A stretch of 64,000 bases of DNA, taken from the NCBI GenBank assembly GCA_002070955.1, contig MWEK01000010.1:62001-126000 (forward strand), read 5' to 3'. Below, piece after piece: positions 28,169 through 36,774 of the stretch. Both the position numbers and the translations under genes were made by a program. The stretch comes from Planctomycetes bacterium ADurb.Bin069 (GTDB taxonomy: Bacteria; Planctomycetota; UBA8108; UBA8890; UBA8898). Under the pieces are notes generated by a model. The model made no database searches, was not told the DNA's origin, and worked only from the letters and a program-made list of their open reading frames with translations. Numbering within the stretch: the stretch's first letter is position 1; each line of letters begins with the position of its first letter.

Positions 28169-29575
28169 GTGAATACCCGCAACGATGCCCGCCGCCGCCT
28201 GCCCTCCATGAGCGCGCTGCTGGCGAATCCCCGCATTGAAGCCCTCATCGCGGCGCATACGCGGCCCCTTGTCGCGCGGTTGGCGCAGAAGGTGCTTGCC
28301 GAGTTCCGGGGGCGCCTCGCCGCAGAGGATTCGGCGGTCGGCGCCGAGGATGTCATCGCCGCCGTCGAGGCCGGCGCCGAGGAGGTTTTCGGCGAGCGCC
28401 TCCGCCGCGTCGTCAACGCCACCGGCATCATCCTCCACACGGGCTTGGGACGAGCCGTCTTGCCCGATGCCTCCGCCGCCGCCCTCGCTTCCCTCAACCG
28501 GTGCTGCAACATGCAGATCGACTTGGGAACGGGGCTGCGCGGCAAGCGCAACTTCATGACCGAGCATATCCTGTGCGAGCTCACGGGCGCCGAGGCGGCC
28601 ATGGTCGTCAACAACAACGCCGCGGCGACGTACCTGATCCTCGTGGCCCTCTGCAAGGGCAAGGAGGTGATCGTCTCCCGCGGCCAGCTCATCGAGATCG
28701 GGGGATCCTTCAGGCTGCCGGAATGCATCCACCAGAGCGGCGCGATCGCGGTGGAGGTGGGGACGACCAACCGCACGCACCTGCGCGACTACGCCCAGGC
28801 GCTGTCGCCGGCGACGGGGGCGATCCTCAGGGTCAACACCAGCAACTACCGCATCGAGGGTTTCGCCAAGGAGGTCTCCATCGGGGAGATCGCGACCCTG
28901 AAGAAGGACCGCGACGTCCTCGTCATCGATGACCTGGGTTGCGGCGCCATCGTCGACCTGACCGCCTACGGCCTGCCGAAGGAGCCCACCGCGCAAGACA
29001 GCCTCGCCGCGGGCGCGGACCTGGTGTGCTTCAGCGGCGACAAGCTCATCGGCGGGGCGCAGGCCGGCATCATCCTGGGCCGGCGCCGGCACATCGCCGC
29101 GATCAAGAAGCACCCGATGACCCGCATGTTCAGGGTGTGCAAGCTGACGGATCTGGCCCTCGAGCACGCCCTCAGGCTGTTTCTCCACCCCGAGACGCTC
29201 GCGGCGGCGCACCCGACGCTGCGCATGATGACGCTGCCGCCGGCGGTTCTCGAGGAGCGCGCGCGCGCCCTGAAGGAGAGTCTGGCCGGGCGGGTCGCGG
29301 CGTTGAAGCTCGCCGTCAAGGCCGGCGAGAGCGAGACGGGGGGCGGCTCGCTGCCCGGCGCGCGCTTCCCGACTTACGTGCTCGCCGTGCGAAGCGACCG
29401 CTGCGGCGCCGATGGTCTGAGCCGGCTCCTCAGGCGGAGCGAGCCGCCCATCGTCGGGCGCATCGCCGGCGACGACGTGTTGATCGACATGCGCACGCTG
29501 CTTGAGGGCGAGGCCGAGATCGTGGCCGAGGCCCTCGCGCGCATCGATGCGCGGCTTGCGAAGAGCTCTCCCTAG
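28169..29575 (+). CDS. selA: L-seryl-tRNA(Sec) selenium transferase
   Basis: 468-aa PLP enzyme that converts Ser-tRNA(Sec) to Sec-tRNA(Sec) with selenophosphate. Seen: N-terminal tRNA-binding helices (RRLPSMSALLANPRIEAL), VVNATGIILHTGLGRA, and the PLP lysine Lys292 in FSGDKLIGGAQAG, close to the E. coli position (295). Start: GTG 28169 preceded by AAAGGA; further upstream in-frame codons cross the promoter. First gene of selA-selD-selB, each separated by about 20 bp or less, which implies one transcript. Confidence 0.96.
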   Translation: MNTRNDARRRLPSMSALLANPRIEALIAAHTRPLVARLAQKVLAEFRGRLAAEDSAVGAEDVIAAVEAGAEEVFGERLRRVVNATGIILHTGLGRAVLPDASAAALASLNRCCNMQIDLGTGLRGKRNFMTEHILCELTGAEAAMVVNNNAAATYLILVALCKGKEVIVSRGQLIEIGGSFRLPECIHQSGAIAVEVGTTNRTHLRDYAQALSPATGAILRVNTSNYRIEGFAKEVSIGEIATLKKDRDVLVIDDLGCGAIVDLTAYGLPKEPTAQDSLAAGADLVCFSGDKLIGGAQAGIILGRRRHIAAIKKHPMTRMFRVCKLTDLALEHALRLFLHPETLAAAHPTLRMMTLPPAVLEERARALKESLAGRVAALKLAVKAGESETGGGSLPGARFPTYVLAVRSDRCGADGLSRLLRRSEPPIVGRIAGDDVLIDMRTLLEGEAEIVAEALARIDARLAKSSP

Positions 29576-29590
29576 CGGGAAAGGAAGGCT

Positions 29591-31246
29591 ATGGCAGTCA
29601 ATCTCCGGCGCCGAAAGGCCGTCATGGCGCGGTCGCGCAAGCTCGGTCACTGCGTCTGCAATCCGCGCCAGGGATGCCCCTGCGACATGCTGAAGGCCCA
29701 CAACGTCTGCCCCTGCGCCGGCGAGCGCCTCCCGCCGAAGGCCGAGGCCGCGGCGCTGACGCGGAGCGTTGCGAAGGCGGGGTGCGCCTCCAAGATCGGG
29801 CAGGCCGATCTGGCCCGCGTCCTGGGCGGGCTGCCCCCGGTGGAGGATCCGCGCGTGCTTGTGGGCGTGGCCGCCGGGGACGACGCGGCGGTGTTCAGGA
29901 TCGATGCCGACCACGTCCTGGTCCAGACCGTCGATGTGTTCACGCCTTGCGTGGACGACCCGCATCTCTTCGGAAAGATCGCCGCCGCGAATTCGGTGAG
30001 CGATGTCTACGCCATGGGCGGGACGCCGCTCACGGCCCTCTCGATCGTGGGTTTCCCCATCGACGAACTGGACGGCGCCGCCATGGAGGCCATCCTCAAA
30101 GGCGGCATCGAGAAGCTCAACGAGGCCGGCTGTAGCCTCATCGGCGGCCACAGCATCAACGATGCCGAGGTCAAGTGCGGCTTCGCCGTGACGGGGCTCA
30201 TCGACGGCGGCGCGGTCGTCGTCAGGGACAACGCCCAACCGGGCGACTGCCTGGTGCTCACCAAGCCCCTGGGGCTGGGCATGGTTTCCTTCGCGGCGCA
30301 ACTCGGCCGCATGCGGCCTGAGGCCCTCGCCGAGGCCGGCGCATGGATGGCGGCGCTCAACAAGGACGCCTCCGAGCTCATGGTGCGGCACGGAGCCCAC
30401 GCCTGCACCGATATCACGGGCTTCGGCCTGGCCGGGCACCTGGTGGAGATGGCGCGCAACAGCCGCGTCACCGCGGTCCTCGACCTGGAGGCGCTCCCCG
30501 TGCTCGCCTCCGCCGTCGAGTGCCTCGAGGAGGAGATCATGGGCGGCGGCATCGACCGTAACGAGGAATACGCCATGGCCTGGATTCAGGCCGAGGAGCC
30601 CGAGGCCGAGGGGCTCCTCCCGATTCTCTACGATCCGCAGACCTCGGGCGGTCTGCTCGTCGCCCTGCCCGAGAAGGCGGCGGAGGCCATGGTGAAGGAG
30701 CTCAAGGGCCGCGGCAACGAAGCCGCGGCGATCATCGGCAGGATCGTTGTGAACGAGCCCGGAGTTCCCGATGGGAAGGTGCGCGTGCGCGGAAAACGTC
30801 TCGCGCGCCTCGTGGGCGCGGCCGGCGGCGTGACGGCCAAGACTCCCGGGGCCGCGCCGCGGGACGCGGGCGCGCCGCCGAGCGCCGCCGCGGTTTCCGT
30901 GCCCGCCGCCGCGGCCCCCGCGTGCTGCGAGCACCCGCCGACTTTTGAGGATCACGCGCCCGCCGCGGCGCCCGCCCCGTCCTCCGCGGCCCTCGCGCGC
31001 TTCGGCGAGTTCATGGGCGCCGCCACCGCGCCCGGCAAAGTCAACGCCCGCGCCAAGGAGCTGATCGCCGTCGCGCTCTCCATCGTCAGGCACTGCGAGC
31101 CGTGCCTGCGGAGCCACCTGGCGGCGGCCTTCGCCCTGGGGATCACGCGGGAGGAGATCGACGAGGCCGCGGCGCTCGCCGTCGAATTCGCGGGCTGTCC
31201 GGCCCTCATGTTCTACAAGGAAACCATGCGCGTGCTGCGCGCGTAG
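29591..31246 (+). CDS. selD: Selenide, water dikinase with extra N-terminal Cys-rich and C-terminal AhpD/CMD-like domains
   Basis: 551-aa protein making selenophosphate from selenide and ATP. The SelD core (about 55-410) has catalytic Cys65 and Lys68 in GCASKIGQ, GDDAAVF, VSDVYAMGGTPLTALSI and DPQTSGGL. Before it is a module with three CxC pairs (C21-C23, C29-C31, C40-C42; GHCVCNP, CPCDMLKAHNVCPCAGE). After an Ala/Pro linker (about 415-465) comes a carboxymuconolactone decarboxylase/AhpD-like domain (about 470-551) with the thiol pair Cys502-x-x-Cys505 and His509 (HCEPCLRSH, then FAGCPALMF). I infer that both extra modules handle selenium or thiol redox. Start: ATG 29591 with GGAAGG; ATG 29624 is possible. 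Confidence 0.93.
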   Translation: MAVNLRRRKAVMARSRKLGHCVCNPRQGCPCDMLKAHNVCPCAGERLPPKAEAAALTRSVAKAGCASKIGQADLARVLGGLPPVEDPRVLVGVAAGDDAAVFRIDADHVLVQTVDVFTPCVDDPHLFGKIAAANSVSDVYAMGGTPLTALSIVGFPIDELDGAAMEAILKGGIEKLNEAGCSLIGGHSINDAEVKCGFAVTGLIDGGAVVVRDNAQPGDCLVLTKPLGLGMVSFAAQLGRMRPEALAEAGAWMAALNKDASELMVRHGAHACTDITGFGLAGHLVEMARNSRVTAVLDLEALPVLASAVECLEEEIMGGGIDRNEEYAMAWIQAEEPEAEGLLPILYDPQTSGGLLVALPEKAAEAMVKELKGRGNEAAAIIGRIVVNEPGVPDGKVRVRGKRLARLVGAAGGVTAKTPGAAPRDAGAPPSAAAVSVPAAAAPACCEHPPTFEDHAPAAAPAPSSAALARFGEFMGAATAPGKVNARAKELIAVALSIVRHCEPCLRSHLAAAFALGITREEIDEAAALAVEFAGCPALMFYKETMRVLRA

Positions 31247-31264
31247 GCCCGGGGAGGAAAGGCG

Positions 31265-33271
31265 ATGCGACGGCGCTATCCCGGCCTCCTCCGGCCGAAC
31301 GTGGTCCCGGACGTGCTCATGATGGTGTGCACCGCCGGACATGTGGACCACGGCAAAACGCAGCTCGTCAAGCTTCTCACGGGCTGCAACACCATGCATC
31401 TGAAGGATGAGGTCGAGCGCGGCATGACCATCGACCTCGGCTTCGCGCCCTGCGTGATCGGCGGCGAGCAAACCGTGGGCTTCGTCGATGTCCCGGGCCA
31501 CGAGAAGCTCGTCCGAAACATGATCGCGGGCGTTTCGGGCATCGGCATGACGCTGCTCGTCGTCGCGGCGGATGACGGCGTCATGCCCCAGACGATCGAG
31601 CACGTGCAGATCATGGACCTTCTGGGCGTGCGACACGGCCTGACGGCCGTGACGAAGATCGACCTGGCGGGTCCGGAGCGCGCGGCGGAAGTTCTGGCCG
31701 AGGCGCGCGCGGCCCTCGCCGGCACGTTCCTCGCCGAAGCGCCGATCCTGCCGGTGTCCACCGAGACTCTCGAAGGCTTCGCGGAGTTCTACGACGCCTT
31801 CACGGCGCGGGCGCGGGCGGCGGTCCAAGCGCAGGACGCGGGGCGGTCTTCCTCGGCCGGCGTCTTTCGCATGCCCATCATCAACGTGTTCACCGCCGCC
31901 GGCGCCGGCACGGTCGTGACGGGCATGCCGCTTGCGGGCGCGGTCGCGGTGGGCGACAGGGTCGAGCTCGCGCCGGGCGGCGCGGCGGGCAGGGTGCGGG
32001 GGATGCAGCGCTTCATGCGGGATGCGACCGAGGGCGGCTTCGGCCAGTGCCTGGCCCTCAACGTTCCGGATTTCGGGAAGGCGCGGCCCCTCCGCGGGCA
32101 GGTCGTATGCGCGCCGGGCTGCGTCAAAGCGGCCGCGGCGTTCGCGCTGGAGGTGAGGGCGGTGAAAACGCTCGACCGGCCTCTTCGCAACGGCGAGGAG
32201 CTCAAGTTCCACACGGGAACGAGCGAAGTCCCCGGAAAGCTGTATCTCATCGATGGCGACACGCTGGAGCGCGGCGGGAGCGCTCCGGCGGCGGTGGTGC
32301 TGCAGGAGGCGGTGGGCGCCGCCATGGGCGACAGGTATATCCTGCGGCGGCTCTCGCCGGCGGTGACGGTGGGGGGCGGGGAGATCCTCGGAGTCTGCGA
32401 GGCGGACGAGCGGCCGCGCCGCAAGCGGCTCGGGCGCGAACTCGCGGCGCAACGCGCCTTCTTCGAGGGCCTGAGCCTCGCCTCGCCGGAGGGCCGGAAG
32501 CGGCGCGTCGAGTGGTTCTTGGCGCGCGAGCGCCCGGCCGGCGCGGCGGAGGCCGAGATCGCGCGGGGAACGCTCCTCACGCCGGAGGCCGTCAAGGAGC
32601 ACCTCGCGGCGCTGGCCGCCGAGGGCAAGGTCCTGGCGCTGGGCGCCGGTCTCTTCGTCCACGCCGATGCCTACGGCGGCTTCGTGGCGGACGTGCGGGC
32701 GCGCATCGAGGCGGCCCCCGCGAAGGGCGCGGCGCTCAGCCTGACCCTGAGCGAGGTCAGGGAGGGCATGAACCTGCCGCCCGTCCTGTGGGCGCGCATC
32801 GAGGATGACCTCGGCCGCGAGGGCGTCATCACCCGCCGGGGCGGGAAGTTCGTCCTCGAGGCGGCGGTGAGCGCCCTCGGGGCGGACGAGCGCGGCACCA
32901 TGCGGCGCTTGGTCGAGGTCTTCGACGAGGAGGGCTTCGCCTCGCCGCGGCCCGACGAGCTGCCCGCGCGCCTGGGTGTCCCGCCGGCCGAGGTGGAGCG
33001 GCTGCTCGATCACCTCTGCAACGAGGGCGCGCTCTTTCGGCTGGGCAAGAACGTCGTCCTGAGCCGCAAGTGGTGCAAGGAGGCGCAGGACAAGGCCGTG
33101 GGCGAGATCAAGGCCAAGGGGATACTCAACTCCGCGGATTTCAAGTATCATTTGAGCTCGACCCGCAAGTATGCGCTCGCGGTCCTCGACTGGTTGGATG
33201 CGCGCCGGGTCACCGTCAGGATCGGCAACGACCGGCGGCTGGCGCCGGGCTACGAGAGGAATCTGCTGTGA
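31265..33271 (+). CDS. selB: Selenocysteine-specific elongation factor
   Basis: 668-aa GTPase that delivers Sec-tRNA(Sec) to UGA codons with a SECIS element. Seen: G1 loop AGHVDHGKTQ (about residue 25), G3 DVPGHEK, G4-like TKIDL, EF-Tu domains 2-3 (about 190-345), and four winged-helix modules in the C-terminal third that bind SECIS RNA (for example LTPEAVKEHLAALAAEGKV, then LNSADFKYHLSSTRKYALAV). Start: ATG 31265, preceded by GGGGAGGAAAGG, 18 bp after selD. Its TGA stop overlaps the GTG start of the next gene, so that gene belongs to the selenium operon. Confidence 0.96.
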   Translation: MRRRYPGLLRPNVVPDVLMMVCTAGHVDHGKTQLVKLLTGCNTMHLKDEVERGMTIDLGFAPCVIGGEQTVGFVDVPGHEKLVRNMIAGVSGIGMTLLVVAADDGVMPQTIEHVQIMDLLGVRHGLTAVTKIDLAGPERAAEVLAEARAALAGTFLAEAPILPVSTETLEGFAEFYDAFTARARAAVQAQDAGRSSSAGVFRMPIINVFTAAGAGTVVTGMPLAGAVAVGDRVELAPGGAAGRVRGMQRFMRDATEGGFGQCLALNVPDFGKARPLRGQVVCAPGCVKAAAAFALEVRAVKTLDRPLRNGEELKFHTGTSEVPGKLYLIDGDTLERGGSAPAAVVLQEAVGAAMGDRYILRRLSPAVTVGGGEILGVCEADERPRRKRLGRELAAQRAFFEGLSLASPEGRKRRVEWFLARERPAGAAEAEIARGTLLTPEAVKEHLAALAAEGKVLALGAGLFVHADAYGGFVADVRARIEAAPAKGAALSLTLSEVREGMNLPPVLWARIEDDLGREGVITRRGGKFVLEAAVSALGADERGTMRRLVEVFDEEGFASPRPDELPARLGVPPAEVERLLDHLCNEGALFRLGKNVVLSRKWCKEAQDKAVGEIKAKGILNSADFKYHLSSTRKYALAVLDWLDARRVTVRIGNDRRLAPGYERNLL

Positions 33272-33588
33272 AGACGCGGCGGGTGCGCTTGGGAATTGCG
33301 GCGGGCTTGTGCGCGGCGGCCCTCGCGTGCATCGCCGCGGGCGCCGCGCGGACCCATCGCGTGCTCTACGAGCAGCCCGCGGACGCGGAGGAGGAACGCT
33401 TTCTGCTTCCGGGCGGACTGCGCTTTCCCGGCATGCGCAAACCTCCGCCGAAAATCGTCGTCGAGAAGATCAGCGAGGCCCAGCTCGTCATCGATGCCAC
33501 CTTCACGGGGGTCCTGCGCAAGGGCGACAAGCTCGTCACGCAGTACGACCGCTCCCAGCCGGCCGGCCGGCGCGCGTGCCCGACCTGA
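33268..33588 (+). CDS. Small exported or membrane-anchored protein, unknown
   Basis: 106-aa protein whose GTG start (33268) overlaps the selB stop as GTGA, so it is translationally coupled. It has an N-terminal hydrophobic segment (about residues 9-27) preceded by KTRRVR, then a short basic/acidic region (PADAEEERFLLPGG, KPPPKIVVEKISEAQLVI) and ends GRRACPT. No cofactor motif is visible. The TGA stop is followed after one codon by TAG, so read-through as selenocysteine is not supported. It precedes the polyferredoxin gene by 39 bp, and I infer a partner role. Function unknown. Confidence 0.6.
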   Translation: MKTRRVRLGIAAGLCAAALACIAAGAARTHRVLYEQPADAEEERFLLPGGLRFPGMRKPPPKIVVEKISEAQLVIDATFTGVLRKGDKLVTQYDRSQPAGRRACPT

Positions 33589-33627
33589 ATCTAGAAACGT
33601 ACCGGCGGCCACGGCGGCCGCCACCCG

Positions 33628-34431
33628 ATGCAGAAATACAAGACCCTCGTTCAGACCATCGCGTTCCTCCTGCTCCACAGCTCGCGGGGCCTGGAGGCCA
33701 AGTGGCTCTGCGTTCCCGTCTTGAGCTGCCACTCCTGCGCGCTGTCGTACTTCGCGTGCCCGATCGGGGTGTTCGCGCATTTCGCCGGGCACCACGTCTT
33801 CCCGCTGCTCGCCTTCGGCACCGTGCTTCTGGCCGGCGTCCTCGTCGGGCGGCTGCTCTGCGGCTGGGTGTGTCCCCTCGGGTTTCTGCAGGATCTGCTC
33901 TACCGGATCAAGACGCGGAAATTCGCCTTGCCCGCCTGGACGGGCTGGGTGAAGTACCCCGTGCTGGTTCTCACGGTGTTCGCCTTGCCCTTCGCGTTCG
34001 GCGAGGAGACCGTGTTCTCCTTCTGCCGCTACTGCCCGGCCGCCGGGGCCCAGGTGTCGGCGCCGGCCGTGATCAGCGCCGCCTTCGCGGAGGATGCCGC
34101 GGTCTCGGGCTGGTCGCTCCTCAAGATCGGCATTCTCGCGGCGGTCGTCGTCGCGGCGGTCTTCTTCCGGCGGGGGTTCTGCAACGTGCTCTGTCCCATC
34201 GGCGCCTTGCTCGCGCCCCTCAACTTCGTGAGCTTCTGGGCCGTCAAGCCGCCGACATCACGGTGCATTTCCTGCGGGAAATGCAACCGAGCCTGCGCCA
34301 CCGCCGTCGAGCCCTCGGCGCGAATTCTGGCGGGCGAGTCGCCGAGCCGCGCCGCCGACTGCGTCGTCTGCCATCAGTGCCAGGTCGTGTGCCCGATGAA
34401 GGACGCGCCCGGCGAGGCGGCGAAGAACTGA
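33628..34431 (+). CDS. NapH/CcoG-like membrane polyferredoxin (4Fe-4S)
   Basis: 267-aa inner-membrane iron-sulfur protein. Seen: about four hydrophobic helices, a CxxC pair with following CP in VLSCHSCALSYFACPIG, the NapH/CcoG hallmark CGWVCPLG and a second CNVLCPIG, and two C-terminal [4Fe-4S] ferredoxin motifs (CISCGKCNRAC and CVVCHQCQVVCP). Proteins of this kind move electrons between quinol and soluble or periplasmic partners. Start: ATG 33628; the ribosome site is weak. Last gene of the selenium transcript; I infer electron supply to selenium or thiol chemistry, but nitrate, metal or cytochrome-oxidase assembly roles occur in the family. Confidence 0.85.
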   Translation: MQKYKTLVQTIAFLLLHSSRGLEAKWLCVPVLSCHSCALSYFACPIGVFAHFAGHHVFPLLAFGTVLLAGVLVGRLLCGWVCPLGFLQDLLYRIKTRKFALPAWTGWVKYPVLVLTVFALPFAFGEETVFSFCRYCPAAGAQVSAPAVISAAFAEDAAVSGWSLLKIGILAAVVVAAVFFRRGFCNVLCPIGALLAPLNFVSFWAVKPPTSRCISCGKCNRACATAVEPSARILAGESPSRAADCVVCHQCQVVCPMKDAPGEAAKN

Positions 34432-34487
34432 GCGGGCGCCGCGCCCGCCGGGCCGGCCGGCGGCGGTGTCTCCGGGAGTCCGCCGCG

Positions 34488-35720
34488 TTAGGGCGCGGCG
34501 GGAAGAATCATGTCCACGCGGTAGAGGCTCTGGTTCGCGCCCTCGCCCAGGGTCCAGTAGCTGGCGCCGTCCGCCGCGAAGGCAATGGCCTCGCCTTGGT
34601 ACTCGGAAGGCGCCGGCACGCGGCACGGCGGCATCGCGAAGGCATCGGCGAGCGAGCCTCCGAGCGGCCTGCGGAAGAGAAACGCGCGGTTGTACGTGCG
34701 GATAATGACCATGGAGCCGTCCGGCGCGATATCGCCCCCAGTGGGAAGCGGACTGCCCGAGAGGGGCTCGACGCCGAAGACTAGCGAGGCGACGGCGTGC
34801 ATGGTCACCACGGCCCCGTTCGCGGGACACGCGGCGGCGAAAACCGTGGAACGGCCGTCCTTCTCCTTGGTCACGATGTACACGTCGCCGTTCTCCGGAT
34901 CGACCATGAAAGTCTCGGCGTTGTGGGGTCGGTCGGGATAGACGAGCCGGAAGGAATCGAAATTCGCGACCGCGAGGTTCTGCGGCGTAGCGCCGGTGAT
35001 CGCGGGCTCGGGGACGCGGTAGATGCGCACATAGGACCGTGAGGCCGCGTTGTCGCCGATGTCGGCGATGTGGAGGGCGTCTCCGCCGCCGGGATAGGGC
35101 CCCATTGCCATGTCCTCCCAGTCGTGCGCCGTCGCGCCGGAGAGCGTCACGACGGCGAGCAGCGTCCCGTTGCCGGAGATGGCGAAGACGCGCGCGCTGT
35201 CGCCGGAGTCGTTGTGGAGCCACAAGACGTTTTGGGTGCGGCTCCACGCCAGGCCCGAACATTCGTTGATGCGCTCGTCGGAGACGGTGCCGACGGCGAC
35301 GGGGGCGGCAAAGGCGGGGCATTCGTTCACGGGAGGAAGCACCGTCACCGTGCATTCCGCCCGAGCTTCGTCCGCTTGGTCATCGATCACCGTGAGGCGG
35401 ACCCGGTAGGAACCCGCCGCCGCGAAAACATGGGAAACGACGACGCCGTAGGCATCCTCCGAGCCATCGCCGAAGGACCAGCGGGAATCGACGATCCGGC
35501 CGTCGCGATCCGAGGACGAAGAGCTGTCGAACCTTACGGCGAGGGGCGCGGCGCCCCGCGAAGGGGCGGCGTCGATCTTCGCCTCGGGCGGGAGATTCCG
35601 CGAAGGGGTGGTGTCGATCGCCGCCTCGGGCGGCAGATCCGGCGAGCCGCCTCCGCCGCAGCCCGCGAAAAACGCCACAACCACCGCCGCGCCCGTGCAA
35701 GCCCGCGCTCGTCCCGTCAT
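34488..35720 (-). CDS. PKD-domain lipoprotein with beta-propeller-like region
   Basis: 410-aa secreted lipoprotein: signal peptide with lipobox FFAGC at about residue 20, then a PKD domain (about 50-130; PLAVRFDSSSSSDRDGRI, then WSFGDGSEDAYG) and a propeller-like C-terminal part (about 135-410; LAWSRTQNVLWLHNDSGD, GDIAPDGSMVIIRTYN). It looks like a surface-binding or signalling protein; no enzyme motif is clear. A 14-codon unit just after the lipobox is duplicated in tandem. Start: ATG 35720 with AAGGAGG. Convergent with the polyferredoxin gene. Confidence 0.75.
   Translation of the reverse strand: MTGRARACTGAAVVVAFFAGCGGGGSPDLPPEAAIDTTPSRNLPPEAKIDAAPSRGAAPLAVRFDSSSSSDRDGRIVDSRWSFGDGSEDAYGVVVSHVFAAAGSYRVRLTVIDDQADEARAECTVTVLPPVNECPAFAAPVAVGTVSDERINECSGLAWSRTQNVLWLHNDSGDSARVFAISGNGTLLAVVTLSGATAHDWEDMAMGPYPGGGDALHIADIGDNAASRSYVRIYRVPEPAITGATPQNLAVANFDSFRLVYPDRPHNAETFMVDPENGDVYIVTKEKDGRSTVFAAACPANGAVVTMHAVASLVFGVEPLSGSPLPTGGDIAPDGSMVIIRTYNRAFLFRRPLGGSLADAFAMPPCRVPAPSEYQGEAIAFAADGASYWTLGEGANQSLYRVDMILPAAP
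35556..35639 (-). repeat. Tandem 42-bp duplication in the lipoprotein gene
   Basis: Two adjacent 42-bp units (35556-35597, 35598-35639) with only a few differences, encoding NLPPEAKIDAAPSR and DLPPEAAIDTTPSR. In-frame expansion of a linker between lipobox and PKD domain. Confidence 0.7.
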
Positions 35721-35889
35721 TTGCGTCGTCCTCCTTGTTGCTCGAGGGAAGACGTGCAACCTGCGGTCCCGGGCGGGATCCGCCCTCGCGGCGCGGGAGC
35801 GCGCGGTGTCCGTTTTTTTCCCGTGGATCGTGCCCGACTTTTACGCGGGAACATCGTCGGCGGCGCGGCCGCCCCGCATGGAAGGGCGC

Positions 35890-36771
35890 TTAGAACTCCA
35901 GGCGGCTCCCGCCGGCGCAGCGCAGAACCCGGGTTCCGAAGGCGCCGCGCAGCGTTGCGAGGGCCCGTTCGCCCGTGCAATGACAGGGAGCGAGCAGGTC
36001 GGGCCGGAGGTCTTTCAGCGCGGCGGTCGTCGCCGCCAGGCGTTCGGAATGGGCGTCGCCTAGGTGAAATCCGCCGATCACGGCGCGGAGGGGCAAGTCG
36101 CCGGCGGCGCGCCGCGCCTCCCAGAGGGTGTTGATGACGCCCGCGTGGCAGCAGCCGGCGACGACGACGAGCCCGCCCGCGGCGGCGATCCACAGGGCCT
36201 GGTCGTCGGAGATCGCATCGGGGCGCGTCCCGGCCGGGTCCAGGAAGAAAGGTCCGCCGGCATCCTCGAAGGGTGTCCGGCGCGGAATCGGGCCGGTGAC
36301 GCCGATGCCCTCGGCCAACGCCACGGGCGCGCCGGCGCTGATGACGCGCGCGCGGTCCAGGCGCGCCGCGGCCTCGCGCGCCCCGGGGGGCAGGCCGATT
36401 TCCCGGGCCGTTTCTCCCGGGCGCACCGCGTACCTCGCCGTCCCGGCCGCGGGGTGTACGACGAGCCGCGCGGCGGGAGCTTCCGCCAGCGCCGCGGCAA
36501 GGCCGCCCGTGTGGTCGTAGTGGCCGTGGCTCAGGACGATGAAGTCGGCGCGGGCCAGGTCGATGCCGAGGCGCCGCGCGTTCGCGACGAAGGCATCGCT
36601 CTGCCCGGTGTCGAAGAGGATGCGCCGCCCGCGCGCCTCGATCCACAGGGCGAGCCCGTGCTCGGCGGCGAGGGCGGGATCGCTCGAGGAATTCTCGATG
36701 AGGCATGTCACTCGGACACGGTCGTGCGGCGCGGCGCCGATCTTCCGGGGGCGAGACTCCGCGGGCGCCAT
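35890..36771 (-). CDS. MBL-fold metallo-hydrolase (pterin-phosphate-synthase-like)
   Basis: 293-aa metallo-beta-lactamase-fold protein. Seen: DTGQSDAFVANAR, the HxHxDH metal motif LSHGHYDHTGG, a later VVVAGCCHAGVINT, IGGFHLGDA, and the APCHCTGERA ending typical of the group that includes 7,8-dihydropterin-6-methyl-aminobenzene-phosphate synthase. Two metal ions are likely bound; substrate unknown. Start: ATG 36771, 3 bp behind the stop of the sigma54 activator gene, so cotranscribed and possibly controlled by it. 168 bp upstream of the next gene contain a T-rich run but no terminator on this strand. Confidence 0.83.
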   Translation of the reverse strand: MAPAESRPRKIGAAPHDRVRVTCLIENSSSDPALAAEHGLALWIEARGRRILFDTGQSDAFVANARRLGIDLARADFIVLSHGHYDHTGGLAAALAEAPAARLVVHPAAGTARYAVRPGETAREIGLPPGAREAAARLDRARVISAGAPVALAEGIGVTGPIPRRTPFEDAGGPFFLDPAGTRPDAISDDQALWIAAAGGLVVVAGCCHAGVINTLWEARRAAGDLPLRAVIGGFHLGDAHSERLAATTAALKDLRPDLLAPCHCTGERALATLRGAFGTRVLRCAGGSRLEF

Positions 36772-36774
36772 CGG

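Noticed and set aside
33586..33588. TGA stop of the small sel-operon gene as a selenocysteine codon
   Set aside because: After one sense codon (ATC) a TAG follows in frame, so read-through would add only two residues; no selenoprotein family fits.
35721..35889. T-run near 35813 as an intrinsic terminator
   Set aside because: The run of T is on the plus strand, where no gene ends, and no stable stem directly precedes it; the flanking genes are on the minus strand.
28010..36000. selC (tRNA-Sec) near the selenium genes
   Set aside because: I found no segment with a T-loop GGTTCRA, a long variable arm and a 3' acceptor complement in the intergenic regions; a covariance search would be needed to exclude it elsewhere.
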